From Foliamicus sp963666765 (GTDB lineage Bacteria > Pseudomonadota > Gammaproteobacteria > Steroidobacterales > Foliamicaceae), in the NCBI GenBank assembly GCA_963666765.1, contig OY762933.1:124001-188000 (forward strand): a stretch of 64,000 bases of DNA, read 5' to 3'. The notes under the pieces are model-generated. The model was not told the origin of the DNA and did no database searches. It worked only from the letters and a program-made list of their open reading frames with translations. Shown here one piece after another: positions 42,604 to 51,375 of this stretch (the stretch's first letter is position 1; every line of letters starts with the position of its first letter). The position numbers and the translations under genes were made by a program.

Positions 42604-42890
42604 CGCGTACCAGGCACCGTATCTATTCAGCCTGTCGATTTGTTTGGCCTCCCTCCGGTTTAGCCGCGTAGCTTACGCCATCCCCGGGAGCGAGGGCGTT
42701 CGGTGCGCGGCGATTCGATCCCGCCCCTCTTCGCCCCCTTCTTCCGCGAGACGCATGGATCCATCCATGGAGCTCGGTTCCGCCATCCATGGCTCACACG
42801 CTCCCGGAAGAAGGGGGCGAAGAGGGGCTACGGCCGGGCGAGAGGGCATCCCGCCTTCGCGGAGGGCGGTACGCCTTCCTTCCTGGGAGG
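42604..42890. other. 287-bp spacer between MFS 1 and the VOC gene, made of repeats
   Basis: After about 60 bp of MFS 1 upstream sequence, the gap holds a fragment of the dispersed repeat (CCCCGGGAGCGAGGGCG, 42681-42697), a long inverted repeat at 42724-42827, and another repeat copy at 42836-42890 with CGAGAGGGCATCCCGCC and GAGGGCGGTACGCCTTCC. No gene is supported. Confidence 0.6.
42724..42827. repeat. Perfect 23-bp inverted repeat around a 58-bp centre
   Basis: CCCCTCTTCGCCCCC plus TTCTTCCG (42724-42746) is exactly complementary to 42805-42827. The centre contains CATGGATCCATCCATGG-type self-complementary sequence and two CCATCCATGG copies (direct repeat). It differs in sequence from the dispersed palindromic repeat and could be a miniature element or a strong cruciform. 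Confidence 0.7.
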
Positions 42891-43667
42891 CTATTCGGAA
42901 AATTGGAGGAGGACGCCGGGAGCCTGGACAGTCAGTTTGATCGCGTCGCGCTGGTACAGCTTGCCGGCCGCGGCGAGCGTGTCAGCGGTCTGATCTAGGC
43001 TGCGGGTTTGCAGGTGCAGGGTGGTAAAGCCGCTGGAATCGTCTTCAGCCTGCCTGATTTCCAGGTATTCCGGCGCGTCCGCGCGGCTCAGCGGCCTGAA
43101 CCGGCGCTCGGCATCGCCCGTGTCGGTGGCGTGCAGCGTCATGCCGGTCAGCTCGACCGCGCCATTGGGATGCGCGTTCATTTCCTGCCAGAACACCAGT
43201 TCCGGCGTCAGGTGCTGCACGTAGCCGCACAGCGCTTCGGGAAAGCTCTCGGACGGCAGCGCCAGCCAGCGAAAGCGCGCCACAGCGCCGTCGGCATAGT
43301 GCAGCGCCCGGCTGGCCTCGCCCACGGGCGTGGGCTCCTGTCCGGCAGTTACCGCCTGCTGCCGGATCGCGCCGATATCCGCGGCGCGAAGGATCAGGAT
43401 GCGAATGGCCGGATCGTCCTCCAGCCAGGCGGCCAGGTGGTGGTCGGGCCCGGGCCGCGTGACCTCGCTCAGTTCCACGTAGGTCGAGCCGAAGATGAAA
43501 TGCGCACTCTGCTGGCCGAGGCTTCGTTCGCTGCCGTCGGGAGCCGAGCCCATCAGCTCTACGGGGTCGGTAACCCGAAAGCCCAGCGCCCGGAACGCAG
43601 CCACGGTGCCGTGAATGTCCGGCCCCACCAGGCCGACGTGATCGATATCGAGCGCGATCCGCGTCAA
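42891..43667 (-). CDS. Glyoxalase/VOC-superfamily protein
   Basis: This 258-residue protein starts at TTG 43667, which overlaps the stop of MFS transporter 2 by 4 bp (TTGA). The beta-alpha-beta module begins IDHVGLVGPDIHGTVAAFRALGF with a His near the start, and FGSTYVELSEV supplies the Glu strand. A second half with ELTGMTLHATD is compatible with a two-module VOC fold of the Glyoxalase_3 type. Members bind a divalent metal and act as dioxygenases, lyases or binding proteins. Translational coupling to the MFS gene suggests that it processes a transported compound. The last residues approach the repeat region. Confidence 0.72.
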   Translation of the reverse strand: MTRIALDIDHVGLVGPDIHGTVAAFRALGFRVTDPVELMGSAPDGSERSLGQQSAHFIFGSTYVELSEVTRPGPDHHLAAWLEDDPAIRILILRAADIGAIRQQAVTAGQEPTPVGEASRALHYADGAVARFRWLALPSESFPEALCGYVQHLTPELVFWQEMNAHPNGAVELTGMTLHATDTGDAERRFRPLSRADAPEYLEIRQAEDDSSGFTTLHLQTRSLDQTADTLAAAGKLYQRDAIKLTVQAPGVLLQFSE

Positions 43668-44962
43668 GAAGCGCTCTCGGCGGCGATCTGCCGTTCGCGT
43701 TCGTCCATGCCACGACGGTAAATCGACAGCAGGCGCCATAGCAGCAACAAGCTCAAGGCACCGCTCAGGGCGGCGGTTATGGCGATGGAATAATGGAGCA
43801 TGCCGTCATCGTGAAACACGAAGTCGGTGATCAGCGCGACGGCGGTGCCGCCGAAGCCGATCCCTGTCAGGTTAACCACGAACAGGTACACAGCCGAGAA
43901 CTGTGCGCGCATATTCGGCGGCGAGAAGAGCTGGAGCGCGGTGGTGGCCGGCGCGAACACCCAGCTTGAAAAGAACATCAGCGGCGCCAGCAGCACCAGC
44001 GACAATTCGCCGCTGGGCATCAGGGTGGCGGCGGCGCCCAGGGGCAGCGCGATGGAGGCGGCCAGCAGCGCCGAGCGGATTGCTCCGCCATTGTCGCCGC
44101 GGCGCTTGAGCCAGTCGGTGTGAAGGCCGCCGCAAATGATCCCGAAACCGCCGAAGAATGTGACGATCAGTCCGATGTACCAGCCGGCGTCGCCCCGGCT
44201 CATCTCGTGGATCCGGATCAGGTATTCGCCGAACCAGGCCATGACCGCATTGAACAGCAGCGTCAGCATCGAAAACGCGCCGAAGTGCAGCACGTAAAGG
44301 CTCGCGTTCTGTCCGAAAAAGGCGCTCACCTGGCTCAAGGGCACGCCGCCGGTTCTGACGCCAAGCCGCTTTGGTTCCCGGAAGGTAAAACAGAGCGCGG
44401 CGATGGCCAGGCCCGGGAGGCCAAGGATGATCAGCGTCAGCCGCCAGGGCGTGAGCTCGCCCAGGACCGGCAGCGTCACCGTATCCAGCATCCCGATCAG
44501 CTTGCCGACCAGGATGAAGCTCAACCCGATGCCGATGAACACGCCGGACGAGTAGATGCCCAGCGCCCGGCCCAGCTTTTCGCGCGGGAAGAGGTCGGCG
44601 ATCATCGAGTAGGCGGCCGGCGAAAGCGCCGCTTCGCCCACGCCCACGCCCACGCGGGCCAGGAACATTGCGCCGAAGGTGCGCATCAGGCCGCAAAGGG
44701 CCGTCATCAGGCTCCAGACGGCGATTCCCGCGGAGATGATATTACGGCGGCTGGCACGGTCCGCCAGCCAGGCGATGGGGATTCCCAGCAGCGTATAGAA
44801 GATCGCGAACGCGAAGCCCTGGAGAAGGCTGAACTGGGTGTCGCTGATGCCCAGTTCGGCCCTTATCGGGCCCACCATCAGGCCCAGCACCGAGCGGTCG
44901 ATAAACGACAAGGTGTAGGCGACCGTGAGGACGCCCACGACGTACCAGCTCCTGCGGCTCAT
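43664..44962 (-). CDS. MFS transporter 2
   Basis: This 432-residue transporter starts at ATG 44962 (MSRRSWYVVGVLTVAYTLSF). The open frame to 45076 upstream is the translation of a palindromic repeat (PGSEGVPPSTR) and is not accepted. It has twelve membrane segments, with LAYTLSFIDRSVLGLMVGPI, SDTQFSLLQGFAFAIFYT, ADRASRRNIISAGIAVWS and FLARVGVGVGEAALSPAAY. It is closely paralogous to MFS 1 at 41341 along the whole length. The VOC gene is translationally coupled to its end. The gene lies downstream of TonB receptor 3, so the receptor, MFS 2 and VOC genes may form an uptake unit. Confidence 0.92.
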   Translation of the reverse strand: MSRRSWYVVGVLTVAYTLSFIDRSVLGLMVGPIRAELGISDTQFSLLQGFAFAIFYTLLGIPIAWLADRASRRNIISAGIAVWSLMTALCGLMRTFGAMFLARVGVGVGEAALSPAAYSMIADLFPREKLGRALGIYSSGVFIGIGLSFILVGKLIGMLDTVTLPVLGELTPWRLTLIILGLPGLAIAALCFTFREPKRLGVRTGGVPLSQVSAFFGQNASLYVLHFGAFSMLTLLFNAVMAWFGEYLIRIHEMSRGDAGWYIGLIVTFFGGFGIICGGLHTDWLKRRGDNGGAIRSALLAASIALPLGAAATLMPSGELSLVLLAPLMFFSSWVFAPATTALQLFSPPNMRAQFSAVYLFVVNLTGIGFGGTAVALITDFVFHDDGMLHYSIAITAALSGALSLLLLWRLLSIYRRGMDERERQIAAESAS

Positions 44963-44997
44963 GTTCTGACTGGGAGGAAGAACGTCGCCGCCCCCCT

Positions 44998-45066
44998 GGG
45001 AACGAGGAGGTCTCGTCCTCGTCGAGGGCGGGACGCCTTCACTCCCGGGAGGGCGGGACGCCCCCC
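44998..45066. repeat. Intergenic palindromic repeat, two-hairpin copy
   Basis: GGGAACGAGGAGGTCTCGTCCTCG, then CGAGGGCGGGACGCCTTC and a partial second unit (GGGAGGGCGGGACGCCCCCC) fill the gap between TonB receptor 3 and MFS 2. The stop of the receptor is 7 bp beyond the end. Confidence 0.7.
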
Positions 45067-45072
45067 CGTTAA

Positions 45073-47271
45073 TCAAAAGCCCACGTGAACCTGCAGCGCC
45101 ATCGAGCGGCCTGCGCCGGGGTAGCCCAGGGCCGCGCCGATGCCGGCAAGGTCCTTGGTGCGGTCGTTCAGCGAGGTATACCGCACCGCGTTCTGGTAAT
45201 ACTCCTTGTCCAGCAGGTTGCGCACCACCATCGAGACTTGCACGCCGTTCAGGAAGGTGATGCCGGCGCGAAGGTTGGTGAGCATGACGCTTTCCTGACC
45301 GACTTCGGTCTCGTTGAACTGGTTGTGGTAAACCTGCGAGCGGTAGGCGACCTGGGCCGTGGCCGAGAACGTTCCGGGGCCGATGTCGGTGCTGTAATTC
45401 AGCGTGGACGTGACCGAGACCTCCGGCGCGTTGACCAGGTTGTTGCCCTCGACGTTGATGACGTTGGGCACCCGCCCGGCGTCCGTCGTGATGAACCCGT
45501 AACGGCTTGCGAAATCGTCATACTCGGCGTTGAGCACCATGGCGGACAGGTCCCAGGTGAACTGGTCGGAAAGCACCGTGGATACGTCCAGTTCAAGGCC
45601 CGTGACGGTGGCTTCCGCTGCGTTGGTTACGCGGACCGTGCCTTCGGTGAAGGTCGAAACCTGCAGGTCGGTGTAGTCGTAGTAGAACACCGCGACGTTT
45701 GCGATCGCGCGGCCGTCGGCCAGCGTGGACTTGCCTCCCGCTTCCAGGTTCCAGATGTACTCGGGATCGAACGCGGGTTCGGGCCCCAGTGAATTGGTAC
45801 CGCCGGACTTGAACCCACGGGTCAGCGTGGTGTACAGCAGAATGCTGTCGCTGTAGTCGAACTTGAGGCCCAGCTTGGGGGTGAATGCGCTCCAGTCGTC
45901 TGTGGAATTCCGGCCGCCGAAATTGAGGGTCAGGTTCATGGGATCGCTGGGACCGAACAGGCCGTCGAAATTGCCGGGGTTCAGGCCACGCAGGTTCCAG
46001 TCTTCCTTCTCCTCGTTGCTGTAGCGCACCCCCACGATGCCGTCGAGGCGGTCATTGAAGTGCCAGGTGAGCTCGCCGAAGCCGGCCCAGACATCGGTCT
46101 TGTTGGTGGCGAAAATGTTGAACGCGCCGCCGAAGTTGATGGCCGGGAGGCCGAGGGCCTCTTCCTTGTCCTCGGTGAAGTAGTACAGCCCGGCGATCCA
46201 CTCGTAATCCGGGCAGTCGCAGGCCAGGCGGATCTCTTCGGAGAACTGGTCCGTGTCGCGCTCGAAATGCGTCTGGGTCACGAAGATCTCGGTCCCGTCG
46301 GTGTTGAACCGAAAGCTGTCCTCGAACTGGCGGTAGCCGGTAATCGAGGTCAGCGTCAGCCCGCCGCCCAGGTCCGCCGTCACCTCGGCGGTAATGCCGC
46401 CGATGGTCCACTGCTGGAAGCTGTCCACCTCGTTGCGCGTCTGGTCGAAGTCCGGAACCGGCTGTGCGCCTTCGGCCGCCGAGCGGTGTAGGTCACCGCG
46501 CGGGCGGATGGTGAGGTTGTCACCGTCGAAGTCCGTGTAATCGCCGATGACCTTGGCGCTGATCGTGTCGGAAAGCGCGAAGGTGACCGTCGCGCGGGCA
46601 GCTATGGTCTCGCCGCCGTCGATTTCGTCGCCGCCCCTGGGGTCCAGGTCCTCGGTGAAGCCGCCGTCGCTGCCGTAGCGCACCGCCAGGCGGAAGCCCG
46701 CGTTTTCGCCGATCGGGCCGCCGTAGGCCGCTTCGCCGTCATAGCGGTTGAAGTTGCCGAGCATGAGGTTCACGTAGCCTTCGGATTCATCGCCGGGTTC
46801 GCGGTGGATGATGTTGATCACGCCGGCGGTGGCGTTACGGCCGTAGAGCGTGCCCTGCGGCCCGCGCAGCACTTCGACGCGCTCCACGTCGAGGAACTGG
46901 TTCAGGCCCATCTGCGCACGGCCCTGGTAGACGCCGTCCTGGTGCACGGCCACGGACGAATCCTGGCCGATGCCGAGCAGGTTGGTGCCCACGCCGCGGA
47001 TGTAGAGCTGTGCTTCGCCGCCGAGCCGGCTGAAAACCAGCGAAGGCACGTCGAGGCTCAGGTCCTCGATTTCATCCAGCCCGCCACTCTCCAGCAGGTC
47101 GCCGCTGACGGCGGTGATTGCCAGCGCGGTGTCCTGGATCGATGCCTCGCGTTTTTCCGCGGTGACGATGATTTCTTCTAGGATGCTTTCCTGTGCCGCC
47201 ACGTTTGCCGCGGTCATCATGCAGCCGCTGATAAGTGCGGCCAGCGATAGCCGCAGTAAACGAGTTTTCAT
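45073..47271 (-). CDS. TonB-dependent outer-membrane receptor 3
   Basis: This 732-residue receptor starts at ATG 47271, with AGGAG 8 bp upstream. The signal peptide (MKTRLLRLSLAALISGC) ends near NVAAQ. The plug begins ILEEIIVTAEKREASIQD and contains VERVEVLRGPQGTLYGRNATAG; the barrel ends SMALQVHVGF. It is the most typical of the broad FecA/CirA-like class with RNATAGVINI. It lies downstream of the hydantoinase/PrpD/YrdC operon and upstream of MFS 2, and may import the compound they degrade. Ligand unknown. Confidence 0.92.
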   Translation of the reverse strand: MKTRLLRLSLAALISGCMMTAANVAAQESILEEIIVTAEKREASIQDTALAITAVSGDLLESGGLDEIEDLSLDVPSLVFSRLGGEAQLYIRGVGTNLLGIGQDSSVAVHQDGVYQGRAQMGLNQFLDVERVEVLRGPQGTLYGRNATAGVINIIHREPGDESEGYVNLMLGNFNRYDGEAAYGGPIGENAGFRLAVRYGSDGGFTEDLDPRGGDEIDGGETIAARATVTFALSDTISAKVIGDYTDFDGDNLTIRPRGDLHRSAAEGAQPVPDFDQTRNEVDSFQQWTIGGITAEVTADLGGGLTLTSITGYRQFEDSFRFNTDGTEIFVTQTHFERDTDQFSEEIRLACDCPDYEWIAGLYYFTEDKEEALGLPAINFGGAFNIFATNKTDVWAGFGELTWHFNDRLDGIVGVRYSNEEKEDWNLRGLNPGNFDGLFGPSDPMNLTLNFGGRNSTDDWSAFTPKLGLKFDYSDSILLYTTLTRGFKSGGTNSLGPEPAFDPEYIWNLEAGGKSTLADGRAIANVAVFYYDYTDLQVSTFTEGTVRVTNAAEATVTGLELDVSTVLSDQFTWDLSAMVLNAEYDDFASRYGFITTDAGRVPNVINVEGNNLVNAPEVSVTSTLNYSTDIGPGTFSATAQVAYRSQVYHNQFNETEVGQESVMLTNLRAGITFLNGVQVSMVVRNLLDKEYYQNAVRYTSLNDRTKDLAGIGAALGYPGAGRSMALQVHVGF

Positions 47272-47367
47272 GCGTACTTCTCCTGTTAGGGGTTCATAAA
47301 AATGCGGCGGCCCCTGCGGCCGCCAGAATCGGAGCATGATAACGGATTGCGCGTGCAATACCTAATC

Positions 47368-47436
47368 CCCGTGAGCGAGGGCGTTGCCCTCACGGCGTCC
47401 CGCCCTCCACGAAGGCGAGACGGCTTCGCTCCCGGA
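47368..47436. repeat. Intergenic palindromic repeat, two-hairpin copy
   Basis: CCGTGAGCGAGGGCGTTGCCCTCACGG, then CGTCCCGCCCTC and CGAAGGCGAGACGGCTTCGCTCCCGG occupy the gap between the YrdC-like stop and the TonB receptor 3 start. Its end is 2 bp from the YrdC-like stop. Confidence 0.7.
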
Positions 47437-47438
47437 AC

Positions 47439-48143
47439 TCACACCTTGAGTCGTACGTTGCCGTGCCGGCGAAAGGCGGCTGCGACCTGGTCGAACACCA
47501 CGCCCACGCGGATCACGCTGAAGTCGCGGAAGTCGATGATGGTGCTGGAGTGGCCTTGCGGGTTGGCGTATTTCGACAGCCCGTAGTCGAAATACACGCT
47601 GGCCGCTTCACGCACCGGCGCCTCGATGTCCTCGTAGCGGTATTTCGAGCCCTGCAGCGACGTGTTGGCCGACGATCCGAATACCGGCATGCCGCGCTCC
47701 CAGGACTGGCGCGCGATCTCGTTGTGGAACTGCCCGGCGTTGAGCAGCATGTCCATGGTCTCGGCCTTGGTGGACGACTGCATCACGAAGGGATCGACGC
47801 GGGCGAAGAACTCGTGTTCCGTGCGAAACGGCGCGACGATGGAGAAGGGGATGTCCTCCTCGCGCACGATGGTCGCGGCCAGGTCGTGCTTCCAGTCGTC
47901 CATGACGTGGATCGCGCGGCTCATTGCGGTGTTGGCGAACAGTCCGCCCGGTTTCTCGTAGCTGCGCTTCTTGGCCGCGTAGATGCGCCGGATGCCCGGC
48001 TCGGTGCAGGCGTTGACCGCGTAGGCGACGTCCAGCGGCGCGATCGCGACTTCGCCGGCGGCGATGGTGTCAAGCAGCAGGGCCACGTCGGCCTGCAACT
48101 GTTCGGTCGGGACCGGGTCGGCGGTGGTGCGTTCTTTGGACAT
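47439..48143 (-). CDS. YrdC/Sua5-like protein
   Basis: This 234-residue protein has the YrdC (TsaC/Sua5) fold. AIAPLDVAYAVNA stands for the usual TDTVYGL strand, followed by KKRSYEKPGG for the nucleotide-binding KxR...KP motif. MPVFGSSANTSLQG carries the SSANxSG motif, and a STIIDF strand is near the C-terminus. True TsaC makes threonylcarbamoyl-AMP for tRNA modification, but this is a divergent accessory copy inside a catabolic operon, so another carbamoyl-AMP or nucleotidyl activity is likely. ATG 48143 is chosen; TTG 48149 is also possible. It follows the MmgE/PrpD gene by 8 bp. Confidence 0.7.
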   Translation of the reverse strand: MSKERTTADPVPTEQLQADVALLLDTIAAGEVAIAPLDVAYAVNACTEPGIRRIYAAKKRSYEKPGGLFANTAMSRAIHVMDDWKHDLAATIVREEDIPFSIVAPFRTEHEFFARVDPFVMQSSTKAETMDMLLNAGQFHNEIARQSWERGMPVFGSSANTSLQGSKYRYEDIEAPVREAASVYFDYGLSKYANPQGHSSTIIDFRDFSVIRVGVVFDQVAAAFRRHGNVRLKV

Positions 48144-48151
48144 AAGCAAAT

Positions 48152-49528
48152 TCAGGAGCAGAAAGGCGTAAGAAGGGAATCAATCAGGCGAAGACCGGCC
48201 AGGTTATCCAGCCGTGCGGCAACCTCCTGGCCGCTGATGCCGTTGTCGCCGGTGGTCAGTCCGTCGAACTTCGCGATCAGGTCGGCGCGATGCATGGGGT
48301 TGGCCGGCGTGCCGAGGCTGTCCAGCACGTCGGAGCGGCGCGTCTCGCCGTTACGGGCCTTCAGTTCAAGCCAGCTCCCGAAGTGTGAGGGAAAGGCCGC
48401 CTGCATGCCGGCATCGGCCACCGCCTCGACGCGGTCGGCGATCGCCAGCGTGCGGGGGTCCTCCAGCGCCTCGCCCATGAAGCCGGCCACCGAGCTCGGA
48501 CCGTGGTAGAGCGCTGCGCCCAGCGTGAACGGCAGGCTGTATTGCGCGGCCATCTCGGAGGTCGGGCGGCGCAGCATGTGCTGGGTAACCATGATGTCGG
48601 GACCGCCCACCACGATGGAATCGATCTCCCGCGGATCCAGGCTGAAACCGCCGGTAACCTCGGCGAGTGCGTCGAGCGTCGAGTGAAACAGGCGGCAGCA
48701 GGGGTAGGGCTTGTAGCTGATTCTGTGGATCTCCGGCCCGTCGGGGTGGGGGCGGTTGAGCCGCTCGGGATCGGAATTGGCGCCGAAGTTGCTGATCAGG
48801 CCGTAGCGGCCCTCCAGCGCCTGCTCGGGCCCGGCGATGCCCAGCGAGGCGTGTTCCGCGGCCATCACGCCGTGCAGCGCGGCGTAGCCGCCGTGCAGGC
48901 GCTTGACGGTGGTGCCTTCCGGTTCCTGGCTGAACTGCATGGAGCCGCCGGCCATGGACAGGACCAGCCCCCAGCCGCGCGCCAGTTCCCTGGGCGGGAG
49001 CTTGAGCAGCACGGCTGCCGCCGCCGCCGCGCCGAAGCCGACGAAAAGGCTGGTGGGATGAAAGCCCAGTTCGATGGTCTCGGCCGCGTTGGTGGCCGCG
49101 CCCACGCGTCCGACCGCCTCGTAACCGGCGTAAATCGCCGCCGCGAGTTGCGGCCCGCCGAGCCCGTGGTGGGCGGCGAGCGCCAGGCTGGAGGCGATCA
49201 CGGCCGCGCCAGGGTGGCTGACGGACTCGTCATGGGTGTCGTCAAGTTCCAGGCCATGGGCCGCGGTGGCGTTCACGAACGCCGCCAGGGCCGGGGCCAG
49301 TCGCATATTCGACGCCAGCAGCGGAGCGTTGCCCGAACCACCGTGCGGCGTTGCCCATTCGTGCAGGCGCCGGCCCCAGGCCAGCAGCGAACCGGCGTAG
49401 CAGCAGCCCAGGTGGTCCAGTATCAGGTTCCGGATCTGCCCAAGGTCGCGCTCCGCAAGCGGCGTGTCGGCCACCGCCAGCAGTTCCTCGGCCAGCGCCA
49501 GGCTGCGCGCGTTCCCGGCGACGGTCAC
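48152..49528 (-). CDS. MmgE/PrpD-family protein 1
   Basis: This 458-residue protein starts at GTG 49528, overlapping the HyuB stop by 4 bp (GTGA). The MmgE/PrpD hallmarks are DHLGCCYAGSLLAWG near the N-terminus, GLELDDTHDESVSHPGAAVI, an AIYAGYEAVGRVG helix, ELGFHPTSLFVGFGAAAAAAVLLKL, YKPYPCCRLFHSTLDAL and TNLG-like SLGTPANPM at the end. The family includes 2-methylcitrate dehydratase and cis-aconitate decarboxylase. Here it is the third gene of a HyuA-HyuB-PrpD-YrdC operon, so it probably dehydrates or decarboxylates the acid released by the hydantoinase pair. Substrate unknown. Confidence 0.88.
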   Translation of the reverse strand: MTVAGNARSLALAEELLAVADTPLAERDLGQIRNLILDHLGCCYAGSLLAWGRRLHEWATPHGGSGNAPLLASNMRLAPALAAFVNATAAHGLELDDTHDESVSHPGAAVIASSLALAAHHGLGGPQLAAAIYAGYEAVGRVGAATNAAETIELGFHPTSLFVGFGAAAAAAVLLKLPPRELARGWGLVLSMAGGSMQFSQEPEGTTVKRLHGGYAALHGVMAAEHASLGIAGPEQALEGRYGLISNFGANSDPERLNRPHPDGPEIHRISYKPYPCCRLFHSTLDALAEVTGGFSLDPREIDSIVVGGPDIMVTQHMLRRPTSEMAAQYSLPFTLGAALYHGPSSVAGFMGEALEDPRTLAIADRVEAVADAGMQAAFPSHFGSWLELKARNGETRRSDVLDSLGTPANPMHRADLIAKFDGLTTGDNGISGQEVAARLDNLAGLRLIDSLLTPFCS

Positions 49529-51375
49529 GAGCGTTTTTCCTGGGGAGGGCGGGACGCCTCCTTCCCGGCGCGCAGGGTTAAGGTTGCGGCCTCATCCGGC
49601 GCGCCGCTGTCGGGGTCGATCACTACGCCGTAGTGCTCGCGCGCCTGCTCGCCGGAAAGCAGGCCGTCGAGCACATCGGCGGTCACGCTGCGGGGATCAC
49701 GCTCAAACGGGTCGCCGTAGCCGCCGCCGGACACCAGCGTGATCTCCAGCCGGTCGCCGGCGTTGAAACGGGCGTGCGACACCTTGGCCGGCAGTTCCTG
49801 TTCCTCCGCGGCGCCTGGATTGACCGTCACCCGGCCGGGCAGGCCGTCGCCGCCGCCGAAGATTCCCCGCGGCGGGTCGCCGGAGCGGTTGTCGCCGGTG
49901 GAACTCACCGCCGCGCCCTCGAGAAAGCGCCAGGTCTTGACCGCGCCCATGCCGCCGCGCCACCGTCCCGGCGCCGGCGCCTCGTCGCGCAGCTCGTAGC
50001 GTTCGCACAGCATCGGCGCCGACAGTTCCATTTCTTCCAGCGGGTTGTTGCGGGTATTGGCCATCAGCGTATCCACGGCATCGAGTCCGTCGCGGCCGTG
50101 GCGGCCGCCGTACGAGCCCTCGTTGATCTCCACGTTGATCTGGTACTTGCCCCGGTACGACTCGAACGAATACACGAAGCAGGAAACATTGGCCGAATTG
50201 CCCCCGGTGACCCGCTCCGGCAGGGCCTCGCTGAGCGCAAGCAGCACCTGGTCGGGAATGCGGTTGATCTGGGTGAAGCGGGCTTCGCAGCCGCGCGGGT
50301 AGATCGGGTTGAAAATGCTTCCTTTCGGCGCGTGGGCGTAAACCGGCCGGAAAACGCCGTCGTTCTGCGGCACGCCCGCGCCCTCGGCGGTCTCGTCCAG
50401 CAACAGGGCGCGCACCGCGAAGTTCACCGCCGGCAGCACGCTGCCCTCGAAGGGGCAGTTGAAGCCGGTGGCGGTCTGCGGCGCGGTGCCGGTCAGGTCC
50501 ACGCAGATGTCGCCGCCTCGCACCAGCACGCGCGTCGCGATCTTCAGCGGCTTGCCGAAATGCTTCCCGTCGTCCTCCAGCCAGGCGTCTGGCGCCGCGT
50601 ACTCGCCGTCGGGCAGCTCCTCGATGCGCGCACGCATCCGGCGCTCGGCATAATTCATCCACTCTTCGGCCGCGCTCATGACACGGTCCAGGCCATGTTG
50701 TGCGACCAGCCCGGCAAAGCGCCGCTCGCCCAGCCGGCAGCAGGCGATCATCGCTTCGAGGTCGCCGGCGTTGGCCTCGGGCGTGCGCACGTTGTCCATG
50801 ATGAGCGACCACAGGCCCTCGCTCCGCTCGCCGGCGGCGTGCAGTTTCACCGCGTCCAGGATCTGGCCCTCGGCGAAGAAGTCCGGCACGTCCACGGAAA
50901 ACCCGGGATCGGCGGCCCCGATGTCCACCATGTGGCCGGTGCAGCCGGCGAACCCGACGTGTACGTCGCCCACGAACAGCGGCAGCAGCACGCCGTAATC
51001 GGGGCTGTGCGAGGCGCCGTAATAGGGGTGGTTGTGGAGATAGACGTCGCCGGGCCGGTAGTTTCCCCGGTGCTTGCGGTCGATGCCGCGCACGTAGGCG
51101 GGCAGCGAGCCGCAGTGCATGGGGGTGGAATCGCTCTCGCACAACTGCCGCCCGTCGAAGTCCAGCAGCGCCGCGCCGATGTCGCGGGATTCGCGCATCA
51201 CGCTGGAATAGGCCATGCGCACCAGGAGTTCGGCCATTTCGCGGGCGATGGAGTGCAGGGCGCCGCCGATCACCTGCAGCGAGACCGGATCGACCTCCAC
51301 CGGGTTCCAGCGCCGCTCGCCGTGCCGGCCCAAGCCGGTGCTGCGCGCCTGGTCGAGTCCGGGCCAGAGTTTCAT
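49525..51375 (-). CDS. Hydantoinase B/oxoprolinase family subunit (HyuB) 2
   Basis: This 616-residue subunit starts at ATG 51375, overlapping the hyuA stop (ATGA). It carries VDPVSLQVIGGALHSIAREMAELLVRMAYSSVMRESRD-type motifs in order: DPVSLQVIGGAL, MAYSSVMRESRDIG, GDVYLHNHPYYGASHSPDYG, and the glycine-rich end RGGMGAVKTWRF, PPRGIFGGGDGLPG and VSGGGYGDPFERDP. Its last 11 residues (RAGKEASRPPQEKRS region) derive from a palindromic repeat copy at 49540-49570. Function as for the family: ATP-dependent hydrolysis or carboxylation together with HyuA. The pairing with an MmgE/PrpD protein distinguishes this locus from the first. Confidence 0.9.
   Translation of the reverse strand: MKLWPGLDQARSTGLGRHGERRWNPVEVDPVSLQVIGGALHSIAREMAELLVRMAYSSVMRESRDIGAALLDFDGRQLCESDSTPMHCGSLPAYVRGIDRKHRGNYRPGDVYLHNHPYYGASHSPDYGVLLPLFVGDVHVGFAGCTGHMVDIGAADPGFSVDVPDFFAEGQILDAVKLHAAGERSEGLWSLIMDNVRTPEANAGDLEAMIACCRLGERRFAGLVAQHGLDRVMSAAEEWMNYAERRMRARIEELPDGEYAAPDAWLEDDGKHFGKPLKIATRVLVRGGDICVDLTGTAPQTATGFNCPFEGSVLPAVNFAVRALLLDETAEGAGVPQNDGVFRPVYAHAPKGSIFNPIYPRGCEARFTQINRIPDQVLLALSEALPERVTGGNSANVSCFVYSFESYRGKYQINVEINEGSYGGRHGRDGLDAVDTLMANTRNNPLEEMELSAPMLCERYELRDEAPAPGRWRGGMGAVKTWRFLEGAAVSSTGDNRSGDPPRGIFGGGDGLPGRVTVNPGAAEEQELPAKVSHARFNAGDRLEITLVSGGGYGDPFERDPRSVTADVLDGLLSGEQAREHYGVVIDPDSGAPDEAATLTLRAGKEASRPPQEKRS
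49540..49570. repeat. Palindromic repeat copy inside the end of HyuB 2
   Basis: CTGGGGAGGGCGGGACGCC and TCCTTCCCGG form a partial unit translated as the final HyuB residues. The reading frame and the 4-bp overlap with the MmgE/PrpD gene are preserved. Confidence 0.6.

Noticed and set aside
42681..42993. Short plus-strand frames over the repeat cluster upstream of the VOC gene
   Set aside because: They read repeat sequence (GARGHPAFAEGGTPSFLGG) and the antisense of the VOC gene.
44963..45076. Apparent N-terminal extension of MFS transporter 2
   Set aside because: The residues (PGSEGVPPSTR) are a translation of the palindromic repeat; the paralog and family begin at about ATG 44962.
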